From: Sorghum bicolor
Taxonomy: Eukaryota; Streptophyta; Magnoliopsida; Poales; Poaceae
Length of the DNA stretch: 64,000 nucleotides
Reading direction: 5' to 3'
Assembly (NCBI RefSeq): GCF_000003195.3
Contig: NC_012872.2
Coordinates: 25,663,258 to 25,727,257 of the forward strand
Positions within the stretch are counted from its first letter, which is position 1, and each line of letters begins with the position of its first letter. Shown here piece after piece: positions 1-11,709 of the stretch. The notes below the pieces were generated by a model. It was not told the origin of the DNA and did no database searches. It worked only from the letters and a program-made list of their open reading frames with translations. The translations under genes were made by a program, and so were the position numbers.

Positions 1-484
1 TGGAGGCGGCAAACCGGGCCCATCTTTCTCAGGCGGTTGCATGCCGCCATGCATAGGACGGTTTCACCTACTACCAAATTTAGATGCGACGAACCGTCCT
101 AGTTCCACTATAAAAAGAGAGGCACTCCCCCCTTTTCAACACACACATCATTTGGAGTCAGTTTACTTCACACCTCTCACTTGTATCTTTAGTCTAGATT
201 AGTAGTAGAGCAAGGAAAGAGCTAGCAAGGGAGCTTGTCTCCTTAGAAGAAAGGATCTAGACTTGGTATGAATAATATTCAATCTTCTTCCATGAGCAAA
301 TTCTATTTATCTTTATATGATTATGCATATGAACTAGAGTATGGTTGTGTTCTTATCATGCCCATAGTATATGAACTAGTTCTTAGTTCTTGTGCTATGT
401 TCTTGATATGTTCATCATTGTTCTTCATTGTTCATCAGATTAGTATGATTAGGATTAGAATTAGGAATGGGATGATGATTCACC
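1..484 (+). mobile_element. Truncated LTR fragment, gypsy-like family
   Basis: Plus-oriented LTR-like sequence cut by the window start. A TATA box (tataaaaa, 109-115) is followed by a leader resembling the 845-2506 LTR, including the 'gttcttcaatt/gttcatcattg' stretch near 410-440. The usual '...CAACA' LTR end is missing; sequence passes into minus-strand SIRE gag at about 485, so the 3' end looks deleted. The short frame over 268-597 is not a gene. Confidence 0.5.
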
Positions 485-3400
485 TAGGGGACATGAATGA
501 GCCATTTGTCTCCTTTCCCGGCATTAGTAGCAACTTCTCTTTGATTGAGCCTTTTCTTCCTTGCTCATGTGTTGCTTCTCATTGCCTTGCCTCTTGAGAG
601 TTGCTTGAGCCTTCTTCTCAAGCATGGTAGGAGACTTCGAGGCAAAGTGTCCATCATTCTTGCACTCAAAGCATTTGATGTGGGAGAGGTGTTTTGATGA
701 CCTTGATTGTCTACCTCCCCTTCTTGTCTTCTTCTTCATCATCCCCATGTCACCACCATCTTCATGGTAGATCTTGACTTGAGCTTGGGGCTTCTTTTCT
801 TGCTCAACTTGTGGCTTTGGTTGAGGCTCTTCTTGTTGCTTCACTGTTGACGGTCCTTAAGTATCAAATATAATCAGCAAATAAACAAAGAAAAGGATCC
901 AAATGCAACCGATGCCCAGACTTAGGGTTTTATCTGACAGAATTCCACAAGTTTTGGTGTTTGTCTATTTCTGTAGGGGGTTATCAGGAAATAGGAAGGA
1001 AAGGCCCACATGTCGGGTTTACTTAGAGATATTAACATGCCGCGCAATTATCTAACATCTAGAAAAGTCTAGAAGCCACGGGAACGAACGGGAGGCCGAT
1101 CGGGCCTGGGGGGCAGGGCGCCCGCCCTCTGCCCTTGGGCGCCCGCCCTGGTCTAAGGACCAATCAGGTTCAATCACGCGGATCATGCTCCACTGACCTA
1201 AAGGATCAAGGAAAACCGTGCGATTAATGTCGGTTTGATGCGACGTCCCACATTCATTTGGAAGGACTATATAAGCAGACCCCCTGGCCCCTGGAGGAGA
1301 GCACCTCTATCTCTCTGAAACCCTAATTCATTATCCATCTCGGGAGAAGAAGCCTCTGATCAAGCCCTAGAGCCACCACATCAATAGATCTCTAGTTTAG
1401 CATAGCTACATAGGATTAGAACTAGAAGGAGTCAATCTTCGAATGGTTTCCAGATCTGTCAAGAGGATTCTTGGTAATTCCTCTATTGTTCTTCAATTGT
1501 TCATCATTGTTCTTCAATATTATGAATATGACTTTGTTCTACTTCAATATATTGATTATGACTTTGCTCTACTTGTTTATATTTGCAATTATATTGATCT
1601 TAGTTTATCATAGTTATATGCTTGGCTTAGTTAGATTGGAATTATATACATGTTTAGGATCATATAGCGTTTATCCATGTGTATAGTGGGTAAATGATAA
1701 GTATTGTGTAGGCATGGTGCCTATACCGTATTTATCTGCGATTGTACCCTATATGCTGGATCGCGGGGTAGTTCGTGGTAGTGACAGCTCCATTGATTCT
1801 TATATAGTCCCCCTCTCGTGTATAGGGCAGGCAGAGCAACATTATTACAGGGGAGTGATTGCTATGTTTCTCATCTTCCTTGATAATATCACTATGCGTG
1901 GGCGTAGTCCTGTCTCGTAATGATTGCCAAGTATAATTGCACTAACTATGATATGCTAGACTTTATAGTTAAGAATAACTTAGGAAATATTCTTGTAGTT
2001 CATCCTAATTCCATGCTAATGACTTGCTAGAATATCTGTTGAGGTGCTTATCATATTTATATGTGGCTAAGTTATGCTGATCAAATTAATTATCTTTGTC
2101 ACCATTCATACTTTGTCTATCTTTTATGTGACACTTATCCCTGTATGAAAGAGATAGATAAATGCTCTCAATTATACTTGCAATGATAGATACTCAATTC
2201 TATATTCCATTCCTTAATCAACATTGATGTTTAGCAATCCCTTTCCAGTGGTAAAAATATAAATAACGATACCTAGAATACTTCTCGGTTAAAATGCTAC
2301 ATCGGTATTAATCTGTGCGCTTGCAGATCTCATTTATTATTTATTCAGAAGAGCAATTGCATATTTCAATACCGCGTCTCTCATGTCATGTTGGGGATGA
2401 CAACTTAGCTTAAGTGGCATGAGGGATAGGTTTGGCATTTTTGGCGCCGTTATCAGAATTAGAAAACTAAGTCTACTTTTGGTAGTGACGTTAAGAATGC
2501 CCAACATTCACCAATTGCTTGGTTGGGCACATTGAGGTGAGATGACCCCAAGTGCGGCACTTGAAGCACTTGACATGCTTTCGCCTCTCTTCTTCTTTCA
2601 TCTTCTTGAGCTTCTCTTTGTTTGGGCAACCATTTGCAAGATGACCCACTTCATGGCACCGATAGCACATGAAATGAGAGAGCTTTTCTCTCTCTTGCTT
2701 TCTTTTGCCCTTTGTCATCTTCTTCTTGAAGCCAAGGCCACATTTGTCACCATAATTTCTTTGAGTCTTTAATATATGCTCAAAGGTGACTTTTGAGTTG
2801 TAACACCTCTCTAACTTGTTGCTCAAATTCTTCACTTCATTTTTGAGCTCATTATTCTCCTTCAAAAGGTTAGTCTCACAAGACATGGAAGTAGAACAAA
2901 TATCTATTTGTGAAGAACGTGGCATAGATAATAAATCATCACAAGAGGTGGATACATGCTTCTTGCCTACATCACAAGTGTTAGTAACACTATTTGATTG
3001 ATCATTTGACCCAAGTGATGAGCTCTCACTAGTTTTAATTTCTTCATTAGAAAGCTTCTTAGTGAGAAAAGCATGATCTTTTACCAAGTTGTCATGAGCA
3101 ACACAAAGTTCCTCATGAACCAATTTTAGCTCCTCATGTGAACAAGTAGTAACATAAAGTAGATGCTTTTGTTGCTCACATGTGGTCTTTAGAAATGAGT
3201 TTTCATTTTTCAATTTACTTGTTTTAACCATCTCATTTCTTAAAGCTTTGGTGAGTCTACATACAAGCTCAAAATTTGGATCATCACAATCAACAATCAC
3301 ACCTCCAATAGATACCTTGCCGTCACCGTGAGACATGGAGGAATGTGATGAAGTGGATGAGCTTGTAGAAGCATCACTCTCGTAGTCATCATCTTCATCC

Positions 3401-3813
3401 TCACTTGACCATGAGGTGGAGCAATCCTCCACAACCACCATGTTGTGGTCATGCTCAACATCCTCATGTGCATCCATCTTTGGCACATTATCTTCTTTGG
3501 TGATCGCCCCATATTTCTCATTGAGATAACTCCAAATCTCATGAGCGGACTTCATATCCATGATCTCACCAAATATGTTATCTTTCATGGATGAATAAAA
3601 CATGTTAGTAGCTTGGTAGTCGAGATGTAGACATTTCTCTTGTGCTTGAGTTAGATTCTCTTCATCTAACACATGAGAAAAGCCTACATCTACCATCCAC
3701 CACATTTGAGGAGAAATAAACTTAAAATTGCATGTCATCCAATTTCTCCACTGTGCAAAGTGTGTGTCATCAAAAATGTGTGGACACTCAACATCTAGCC
3801 CATAAACCGCCAT
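485..3813 (-). pseudogene. SIRE/Opie-like copia gag, split by a solo LTR
   Basis: Minus-strand gag of a SIRE/Opie-type Ty1/copia element. It encodes the capsid/nucleocapsid precursor of a retrotransposon. The likely start is the Met at 3813 (MAVYGLD...); codons upstream of it read into the solo LTR at 3861-5367. Order: a UBN2-type region (FAQWRNWM...MWWMVDVGF), an acidic Ser-rich stretch, a coiled-coil region, then CCHC knuckles CYRCHEVGHLANGCP and CFKCRTWGHLTSMCP. A solo LTR at 845-2506 interrupts the frame, which resumes at 844 with a third knuckle whose last Cys is Ser (CFECKNDGHFASKSP) and a fourth broken by a stop near 524. Beyond about 485 the frame runs into an LTR fragment, so protease and pol are not in the window. 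Confidence 0.85.
845..2506 (+). mobile_element. Solo LTR, 1662 bp, gypsy-like
   Basis: Begins TGTTGACGG and ends GCCCAACA (TGTTG/CAACA inverted ends). It is flanked by a perfect 5-bp duplication, ttcac, at 840-844 and 2507-2511. A TATA box (tatataag) lies at 1268-1275. There is no internal region, so it is a solo LTR inserted in minus-strand SIRE gag. Relatives lie at 3861-5367, 11710-13281 and 56335-57822. The superfamily is inferred: no coding region remains to prove it. Confidence 0.88.
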
Positions 3814-3860
3814 CCTCTTGGGTCGCTGAAGACCACAAATGAGAGACCTAGCTCTGATAC

Positions 3861-5367
3861 TGTTGACACTAGCTAACACCACTTAGATACTAGGTTGTCA
3901 TCCCCAGCATGGTGCCAGAGTGTACAAAGGTATTTATAAATGTAAAGGCTCTCTAGAAAATAATCTATTCTATCCGCAAGCGCACAGATAAAACACCTCA
4001 TTGTAGCATTACACCAGGTAAGTATTCCAGGTATCGTTATTTATAATTTTGCTCAGGAGAAAAGGATTAAATGAAGATAAGGATAAATCTATCAAGGCAT
4101 AGACTAGAGATAAACTTGCAAGAACATGATTACTAATGAGGAACTCGTCACACAGTCACTTACTTTGGCAGGGGGGTAAGCCATAATAATAATGATAATG
4201 AAGTATAAGCTCTTGGGTAAATAACACAGCGATTAGAAAATAGACTACTCCTCATATATGTAAGGTGACGTCGGATTAGCTAGAGAATGGATTCTAAGTT
4301 ATCTACTATCTACTAAGTCATAACCTACTCTAGTTATCTACAAGATCATATATAGCATAAAAGACTCTTCATTCATGTATAAGGAACATTGCTAAAGTAA
4401 ATCAGAACATCGCAAGACTTACTCTGCAATACAAATTCTGCCTATCCTATCAACGGAGGGTGGACTATATAAGAATCAACGAAGCTGTCACTATCGCGAA
4501 CTACCACACGACCCGGCCAATAGGATATATTTGTAGGTAAATAACATCTAAGCACCACGCCCACATGTGATCTACCACTTAACTCCCTCGCGTCAAGAGC
4601 TAAGCGCTTTGCAAACTTATACATAAACTCATTATCAATCATAACTATATCAAATATTGAACTAGAGCAAACTAAGAGCAAAATAAATAGAGACATAATA
4701 CAATTAGAACAGAGTATTAGAGAAAGATATGAAATAATACCAATCTTTATTACCGAAGATCCAAATCTAGAGCGTAGTGCTCTACTTCTCTAATTGCTAT
4801 CTAATCAATCCTCTAAACTTGAAGGATTAGGGAGTAGCTAATTCTAATTCTCTGTGGGAGAGATGTCTAAACCCTAACTTTGATGGCTACCTCTGATAAT
4901 GATTTCTCCTCTCTCCCCCTGGGGTGGAGAGGCTTTGATTATATAGTCCTTTCAAGTGAATTTGGGCCATCGGATCAAACCGACATTGATCGCACGGTTT
5001 TCCTTGACCCTTTAGGTCGGTGGAGCATGATCCAGGAGATTGGTTCTGATTGGCCCCGAGGCCAGGGCGGGCGCCCAAGGGGGGAGGGCGGGCACCCTGC
5101 CCCCGAGCCCGTCCGGTCTCCTGTTCGTTCTCGTGGCTTCTGGACTCTTCTAGATTGAGAAAAATTGCGCGGCACGTAATTATCTCAACGTAAACATGAC
5201 ATGTGGGCCTTCTCTCCATATTTTCTGATAACCCCCTGCAGAAATAGATAAACACCAAAGCTTGTGGAATTCTGTCAGATAAAACCCTAATTCTAGATGT
5301 TTGTTTCATTTGGATCCTTTTCCATGTTTAATTGATGGTTAAATTTAGTACTTAAGGACCATCAACA
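3861..5367 (-). mobile_element. Solo LTR, 1507 bp, same family
   Basis: Minus-oriented relative of the 845-2506 LTR; its complement begins TGTTGATGGTCCTTAAG against TGTTGACGGTCCTTAAG. The flanking duplication gatac is perfect (3856-3860 and 5368-5372). The insertion falls exactly in the primer-binding site (TGGTATCAGAGC on the minus strand) of the host SIRE element, separating its LTR from its gag. Confidence 0.88.
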
Positions 5368-5376
5368 GATACCACT

Positions 5377-6986
5377 TGAAGGGTAGAGATGGCAGACTAG
5401 AGGGGGGTGAATAGTCGTTTCTAAAACTTAAAGCGTCGGCTAACCAAAACAAATGCAGAATTAAAACTGTCGGTCTAGCCAAGACTACACCCCCTCTATC
5501 TAAGTTCTCTAGCACCTTAAAAAGATCCTAAACAAGCAAGCAAGGTGCTACCTTAGCATGAGCTCACCTAACCAATTCTAGGAGCAAGATCACACAATCC
5601 TATGCCACTAGTACTTTGCAAACTGGGGAGCTCCTACACAACTAGTAAGCAAAAGCACAAAGCTCCTAAGCTCACTAGCAAGCTCAATAACAAGGCAACC
5701 AATGCCAAATTAGAGAGCGCAAATTACTTAGCTACACAAACTAAGCAATGTGACTAACAAGGTTACACAAACCAAATTAGTCACGCAAGGGAACTATTTC
5801 TAGCTACATAAGCAAGAAGGTAACTAGCAAGCTACACAAGCTAACTAATTACAAGAGCAACTACACAAGCCCAAGTATATGAATGTAAGAACAAGCTTGT
5901 GTTAGGGACTTGCAAACCAACAGGAAGAACAATGTTGACACGATGATTTTCTCCTGAGGTTCACTTGGTTGCCACCAAGCAACGTCCCTGTTGAGACAAG
6001 CTCCAAGGTTGCCACCGGTCCTCTTGCTAGTGGTGACCCGCAAGTCACACTCTCCCATGTAGAGTGCTTACCACAAGCTCTAGAACTTGACCCGGCCGGA
6101 CCACTTGTCACTCTTCACGTCTCGCTCAACTAGAGTTGCCCTTCGTGATCCCCACGGGGTGAGCACCATACCCCTCACAATCTCTTCTCCGGAGCACCGC
6201 ACAATCTCCTTGCGTGCTTTGACGGAGTCACAAGCCACCAAGCCATCTAGGAGGTGGCAACCTCCAAGAGTAACAAGCACCACCGGCTTGCAACACGAAC
6301 ACCTAGTGTCACTTGATGCAATCTCTCAATGCAACGCACTAGAATCACTCACTAGCTATTGATTCGCACTCTTGCAAGCACAAGTGAGTTAGAGGCTTTC
6401 CTAGCACTCCCCAAGCATGTACACTAAGTCTCAAGGGTGCTCAGCAATAGCCAAGGCCGGCCACCACTTCTATTTATAGCCCCAAGGGCTAAACTAGTCG
6501 TTGCCCCGTCACTGGGCAAAAGACAAGGGCACCGGACGCTCACAGGGAGCCACCAGACGCTCAACCCCCAGCGTCCGGTGCTCAGGCATCAGCCACGTGT
6601 CACTAGCCGTTTGAACTCGACCGTTGCCGCCAACGGCTACTACGCACGCGCGCCTGCATAGCACCACCAGACGCTGTACTGCGTCACACTGGACGCGTCC
6701 GGTGTACACTAGACCCATGCACAGAGAGCTCTGCAAACTTGTAGGGTCATCGGACGCGAGCCACCGGATGCACCCTGAGCGTCCGGTGCTCACCCTTGCA
6801 ACCGGTCCATCAAGCCAAGCCTCATCTTGATCTTCTCCACCTTGGTCACATGACTCCATGTCATGTCTCATGTGCAATGAGCTCCTCCATCATCACCTGT
6901 GGACTAATCTCCTGTGTATCTCACATAAACACTATTAGTCCGCCTAAGTTGTCACTCAATTACCAAAACCAAACAAGGACCTTTCA
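5377..6986 (-). mobile_element. SIRE/Opie-like 5' LTR, 1610 bp
   Basis: Minus-oriented LTR of the element whose gag is at 485-3813. On the minus strand it starts TGAAAGGTCCTTGTTTGG at 6986, a start I recognise from Opie/Ji-type grass LTRs. It carries a TATA box (CTATAAATAG, complement of 6470-6480) and ends two bases before the primer-binding site split by the solo LTR at 3861-5367. The matching 3' LTR would lie left of the window. Confidence 0.72.
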
Positions 6987-8409
6987 ACTGTGCTGTGATG
7001 GTTGCTCTTAGCCTAGCCTATCACTCCGAAGGGGTGGAGCCCGTGGGGGTTAGGAGTTGTTTCCAATTACGTGAACATGGTGTTCAGGTATGCGGAAATG
7101 AGTGGATGTGCGGGTATCTTTCAGGTAGAGGGGTAGGTGGCAGGGTAGTGATAGCTCTGTCATCCTTTGCATTCCCCCAAGATCAAGTATTCCGATAGGA
7201 GTTCTGTAAAGTCTCTATCGGCTGGGTATCCAGCTGCGGGGATCTCCCGTCATCTCACGCTTAGTTCTAACTCTATTTATTGCTAATTAGATGATCCACT
7301 AACAGTTCTATGCATAGTTATATGTGACCCATGCCTACTCAAGTAGATTTATTTCTTTATTCTTTATTTATTATTTCTCTTCTATTTTATCCTTGAGGTT
7401 GATCCAATATGTGTCCACTATCTTGAATATCATGTTTATTCCTGTTTACTCTATGTCTACCAAGCATTCAATAAGTAATCATGTTTACACTATGTTTGAT
7501 CCCTTTGCCTTCCTACGGGAATTATAAATTCGACACCCTTGAATACTCACGGGTTGAAATGCTATAATGACAGTTCTGTCTGCTTGCAGTTATATTACTT
7601 CTTCATTCATGAACTATCGATTGGCGTACCTAAGTACCGTTACTTAAGATTGTAATCCTTGTGCACTTTCAAGCGTAGTGCCACAGCTTTGCATATCGCA
7701 AGTAAGGATGGTTAGGAAGGCCAATCCGATATTTCTAATTATTGTTACCAGACTGCACTGCTAAGGCTGGCGCCCTCGAGTTGCCTTGGGTTATCTCTCT
7801 GATGTAGCGATAGTTACGGTATGCCAACACCCGACATTTCTAGTGCCATTGCTAAGGATGGATCTATGGTCTATTTTTAGTAGTGACGCTAAGAAATGCC
7901 AACAGTTAGCCTATGTATTCCACTATGTTGGACCTAGTTCTTAAAACATAGACCTCGTTGTGCGTCGTGTCCGATTAATTTGGGATGCGTACGGTCCAAA
8001 GTACTAGATAGAACGCTTGATTACTAAATTAGATATTCTTGAGCTAGATAGAAATATTGCTTACACACTCTAGGACCTCTCCTATTACGTCTAGGTTGTC
8101 TCCCAGTGGTAGTAGCTAGGTTATTACTTAGTCTATAACCCATATCCAAATTATCAGTTCTTTAGATCACCTCGCTAGATCAGGTTATTCTTAGTGAGTT
8201 CATTAGAGTCATCTCTTAGCCATATATAGCTTCCCTGTGGAAATAAATACGATACTTGGTACTCCCAAGTGATGTCCTACAACTGATCTATTCTATGCGC
8301 TTGCGGAATTTCCAATAGACATAGGAATAATAAACACACAATTCTAGTGTCGTTGCCAAAGGTTAGGCTTTGTGACTACATTTAGTGATTGCGCTAAGAA
8401 TTGCCAACA
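6987..8409 (+). mobile_element. Two truncated LTR pieces in tandem
   Basis: Plus-oriented LTR-like sequence with two successive ends, 'aaatgccaaca' at 7904 and 'aattgccaaca' at 8409. Both resemble the 3' end of the 845-2506 LTR family (gtgacgntaagaa-tgccaaca). The left edge abuts the SIRE LTR at 6986, as if that element inserted into this LTR. The right edge cuts a second SIRE element inside its protease region. No matching left-hand duplications were found. Confidence 0.55.
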
Positions 8410-10817
8410 ATCCACCGGAGGAGTATGCCTGCAAAACAATTTTAGTTGCTAGATTTAGGTCCCCAATCATTCTTGGGGCCTTTAATGTTAGTCACAAGAA
8501 TCTTAGGAACCCAAATAGAGGTGTTAAGATAAATACTTCTGTCCTTGCCAACATATTTGGCAAACACCTCCCCCTTGCTGTTGTTTTTCAACACAAAATT
8601 GGAACTCAAGCTTTGTCGAAGTGCTTGTACTTTGGGTTCATGAGCAAACTTATTTGGTGTGCCTAGATTGAATCTTTTGGCTTATGAAACTTTTGCTTTG
8701 GCTAAAACACTTGCTTCTTGGACTTGTGACTGGTATGGAAAAAATATGTAGCCTTCCCTTTTCTGTGGGGGGCGGCACTACCGCCCTTCACAACAGCACT
8801 GCTGCCCATAGCAGGCAGTACTACTCGGGGCTGCCTTGGCACCACCTTCTGTGCAGGCTATTTTATACATATTTTTCCTTTGCTAGTGAACTCTACACAC
8901 TCATATCCATTTATCACCTTTCTTCCATTTGTCTTGGCTCCCTTCTTGTGGCCAAGTCCATCCTTGATATGAGGATGTCTTCCATCCTTGTATTGTGGCT
9001 TCTTTGGTTGATTCTCTTTGCCACTAGTGACTTTGTTGCATTTCTCATCTATCACAGTATTGAGTCTTGATATATCCTTTATCATCTCACTCATATTTAC
9101 AGGGTTAGTAGTATAAACATTCTTATCAAAAATATGACACATTTCACATTTTTGACTAGTGAGGGAATTGGAGGTGCTCTTTGTATTAGAGGGCTATGAG
9201 TTGCTCTTTGAAAGAAGATGATATTGCTTCTCAAGTTTGTTGTGCTTTTCCTTTAAGACATAATACTTTTCGTTGAGTGCAATATTTGCCTTATTTGTGA
9301 GAGCATGTTCTCTTTGTTCCTCGATCAAGACCTTGTTCCAAGAGTCCACCTCACTTCTCTCTAACACAAGAGATTCCTTGCAAGCAACGTACATATTTTC
9401 TTGTTCAAGTAAGTCATCATCCCATGTTGCTAGCTCAGCCCGTACACTCTCCAAATCCTCCAATAGTTTGGTGATGAATATTTTGGTCTTAGAATGTAAA
9501 TTCTTGTTATTTGAACAAACTCATCATTGTCACTAAGATCATCATTACTAGAGCTTTCACTAAGTTCACTACTAGATACCTCACTAGGGATTGGAGAAGA
9601 TTTGGATTTTGTTTTTACCTTCTCACCCTTTGCCATAAGACAAATGTGAGGGGAGCGATGATCATCATCATCGGACATGTTGGAGAAGAGCTTTGGTGTA
9701 GAGGAAGACTTTTGGATTGCTACGGTTGCAACCTTCACATCCTCATCACTTGACTCTTTGGTTGAATCCCACTCATGCCCAATGTGTGCCTCTTCTAATT
9801 GCTTGCTTCTCCTTTTGTATTCTTGCTTGCCTTCTCTATTGTTGTCTCTCTTATAGTTATTTTCCTTCTTCTCATAGGGACATTTGGCAACAAAGTGATC
9901 GGTGTTGCCACAACTGTAGCAAGTTCTATTTTTCTTGTTTGGAAACTTTCTTTGCATAACCTTGTATCCATTTTGCTTTAGCCCCTTGTGATACTTCTTT
10001 ATGAATAAGGCCATGTCATCAATTTTCTTGAAGCCAGCCCCATTTGCTTCTTCTTCTTCACTTGAAGATGAACTTGTATCATCACTTGGCTGCACTTGTT
10101 TTGTTTCTTTGAGTTGGCTTGTTGATGCTTGCTTTTGTCCTTGGTCTTGCTTGAGATTCCTCTCTTACTTGATTTGTTGGCCTTGAGAGCAACTTTCTTG
10201 ATTTTCATGCCATCTAGCTTTGCTTGCAGCTCACCAAGCTTCCTTCTTTCATTTGCTTTTTCTCTTTGCATATCAAAGGTCAACAATCTTTCAAGCACAT
10301 CATTTGGTGTGAAGTGCTCAAACTTTTTCTTGTCTCTAATCAAGATGACTACGGTCTCATTTCTTGGTGAGTAAGCTTCCAACATGACCTTCACCACCTT
10401 ATGGTCATCAAGATCATCACAACCATAGCCTCTAATTTTGCCTACTAAGGTCATCAATCTATCAAACATCTCTCATGGTCCTTCTCCATCAACAATCACA
10501 AATTTATTTAGCTTGGCCATCAATAAATCAATTTTGGCCCTTTTCTTGTCTCTTTCTTCACGTATGCGCCTTCTTTCTTCTTTTCTTTTCAGCTTCTCAT
10601 CATGCTTTTGCTACTCTTCTTTTGCCTTTCTATTTTCTTCTCTTCTAGCTCTTCTTTCCTTCTTTCTTTCTACATCGGTGGTCTTGTCATTCTTGAGAGT
10701 GGGGTTGCTTGCTGTTGAGGGTGACATGTCACTACTGCTGCTGGCATCTTCGACAAGCACATCACCATCTTTTGGCTCATGAGCGGTTCTTAAACCTCCT
10801 CTGACTTCCATACTCAT
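8410..10817 (-). pseudogene. Second SIRE-like copia gag to protease-start fragment
   Basis: Minus-strand gag of another SIRE/Maximus-type copia element. It reads from about 10817 (MSMEVRGGLRTAHEPK) through a Lys/Arg/Glu-rich stretch, a UBN2-like segment (FDRLMTLVGKIRGYGCDDL; PRNETVVILIRDKKKFE), a CCHC knuckle CYSCGNTDHFVAKCP at about 9930, a coiled coil (9194-9463) and the linker before protease (FVLKNN...CFAGILLRW), where it is cut at 8410 by an LTR. Stops at about 10611 and 10490 and frame changes near 9430 and 9150 show it is dead. The downstream pol is missing. A GC-rich insertion-like patch with a small inverted repeat lies at 8768-8834. Confidence 0.8.
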
Positions 10818-10844
10818 GCGGTGAAGCGTATCTGAAGTAACTTG

Positions 10845-10858
10845 GCTCTAATACCACT
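10845..10858 (-). other. Primer-binding site of second SIRE element
   Basis: The minus strand reads CAAGTGGTATTAGAGCC between the LTR end at 10859 and gag. This is one mismatch from the usual TGGTATCAGAGC initiator tRNA-Met site and fixes the inner LTR boundary. Confidence 0.6.
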
Positions 10859-11709
10859 TGTAGGATCTCTTGGAAGGTAAAGGAGGCCTAGAGGAGGGTA
10901 AATAGGCCTGTAAAAATTTATCTCAAAGCTCTGCTAGAACAGATCTTACAGAAAGTATTCTGAATCTATAAACTATATAATCCTACAATCTCAACACAAG
11001 ATCTAGCTCAAAGACTAGATACCACAAAAAACTCTCACAAGACTAGATCAAGTAATCAAACCCTAATATGAGTCAAACATAAGAAACAAACTGATATAGC
11101 ACACAAGACTTGGTGATTTATCTCATGGTTTAGCTCACCACAAAGGCTTGCCTATGTCCACGTTGTTGAGGAAGCCACTAAAGACTTAGGCTTGCCATAA
11201 AGGCTGGCCCTACTCTCGTTCTCAAATCAAGAGAGTGAACCCTTGAGGTGAGAGGTGATTTTTTAGCAACAAGAATGAGGTTACAAACCTCCCAAGGCTG
11301 CCACATAAGGGGGCAAGCTCAAGAGCGACGCCTAGCTGGCTAGGAGAAAGCTCTAAGTGTAATAAACCCTAGAACCGCCGGCCAAACATGAACCAAATGC
11401 TCTTAGACTTTGGAAATCAGTGGATCTACTCTCTAACAATGTTTTCCTAAACGCTAAACGGTAAACAGTCGGCCACCTGCCGTTTAGCCATTATTCGGGC
11501 TAAACAGTCCATTAAACGGGCTAAACGGTCAATTAAACGGACTAAACAGATGATTAAACGGAAACGGTGTATCATTGTGTAGCGTTTACACGGCGTTTAA
11601 ACGGTCTAAACGGCCGTTTAGGCGAACACTGCTCTCTAATTGAGTTTTGCTACCTTTTCTCTCAGGGATTGATGGTTCGAAGGATTTGTCGAGTGAGATT
11701 GAAGATGAC
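10859..11709 (-). mobile_element. SIRE-like LTR, truncated, carrying a hAT MITE
   Basis: Minus-oriented LTR of the element at 8410-10817, ending (minus) ...GATCCTACA at the primer-binding site. It is interrupted by a hAT MITE at 11437-11631 and continues to about 11709, where a gypsy-like LTR begins. At about 650 bp without the MITE it is well short of the 1.6-kb sister LTR at 5377-6986. Confidence 0.6.
11437..11631. mobile_element. hAT-type MITE, 195 bp, AAACGG-rich
   Basis: Flanked by a perfect 8-bp duplication ctctctaa (11429-11436 and 11632-11639). Ends are inverted repeats, CAATGTTTTCCTAAACG against CAGTGTTCGCCTAAACG (14 of 17). The interior holds eight AAACGG and two CCGTTT motifs. An 8-bp duplication is the hAT signature, and AAACGG is the known subterminal binding motif of maize Ac transposase. 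It has no coding capacity, so it would depend on a transposase elsewhere. Confidence 0.82.

Noticed and set aside
268..597. 109-codon hydrophobic frame, membrane-protein-like
   Set aside because: Lies in an LTR fragment and crosses into antisense gag; T-rich sequence gives hydrophobic codons by chance.
1471..1686. Leu/Ile/Phe-rich 71-codon frame
   Set aside because: Inside the solo LTR; same composition effect.
4880..5158. 92-codon frame and opposite 140-codon frame
   Set aside because: Both lie in the solo LTR at 3861-5367; its GC-rich leader opens frames by chance.
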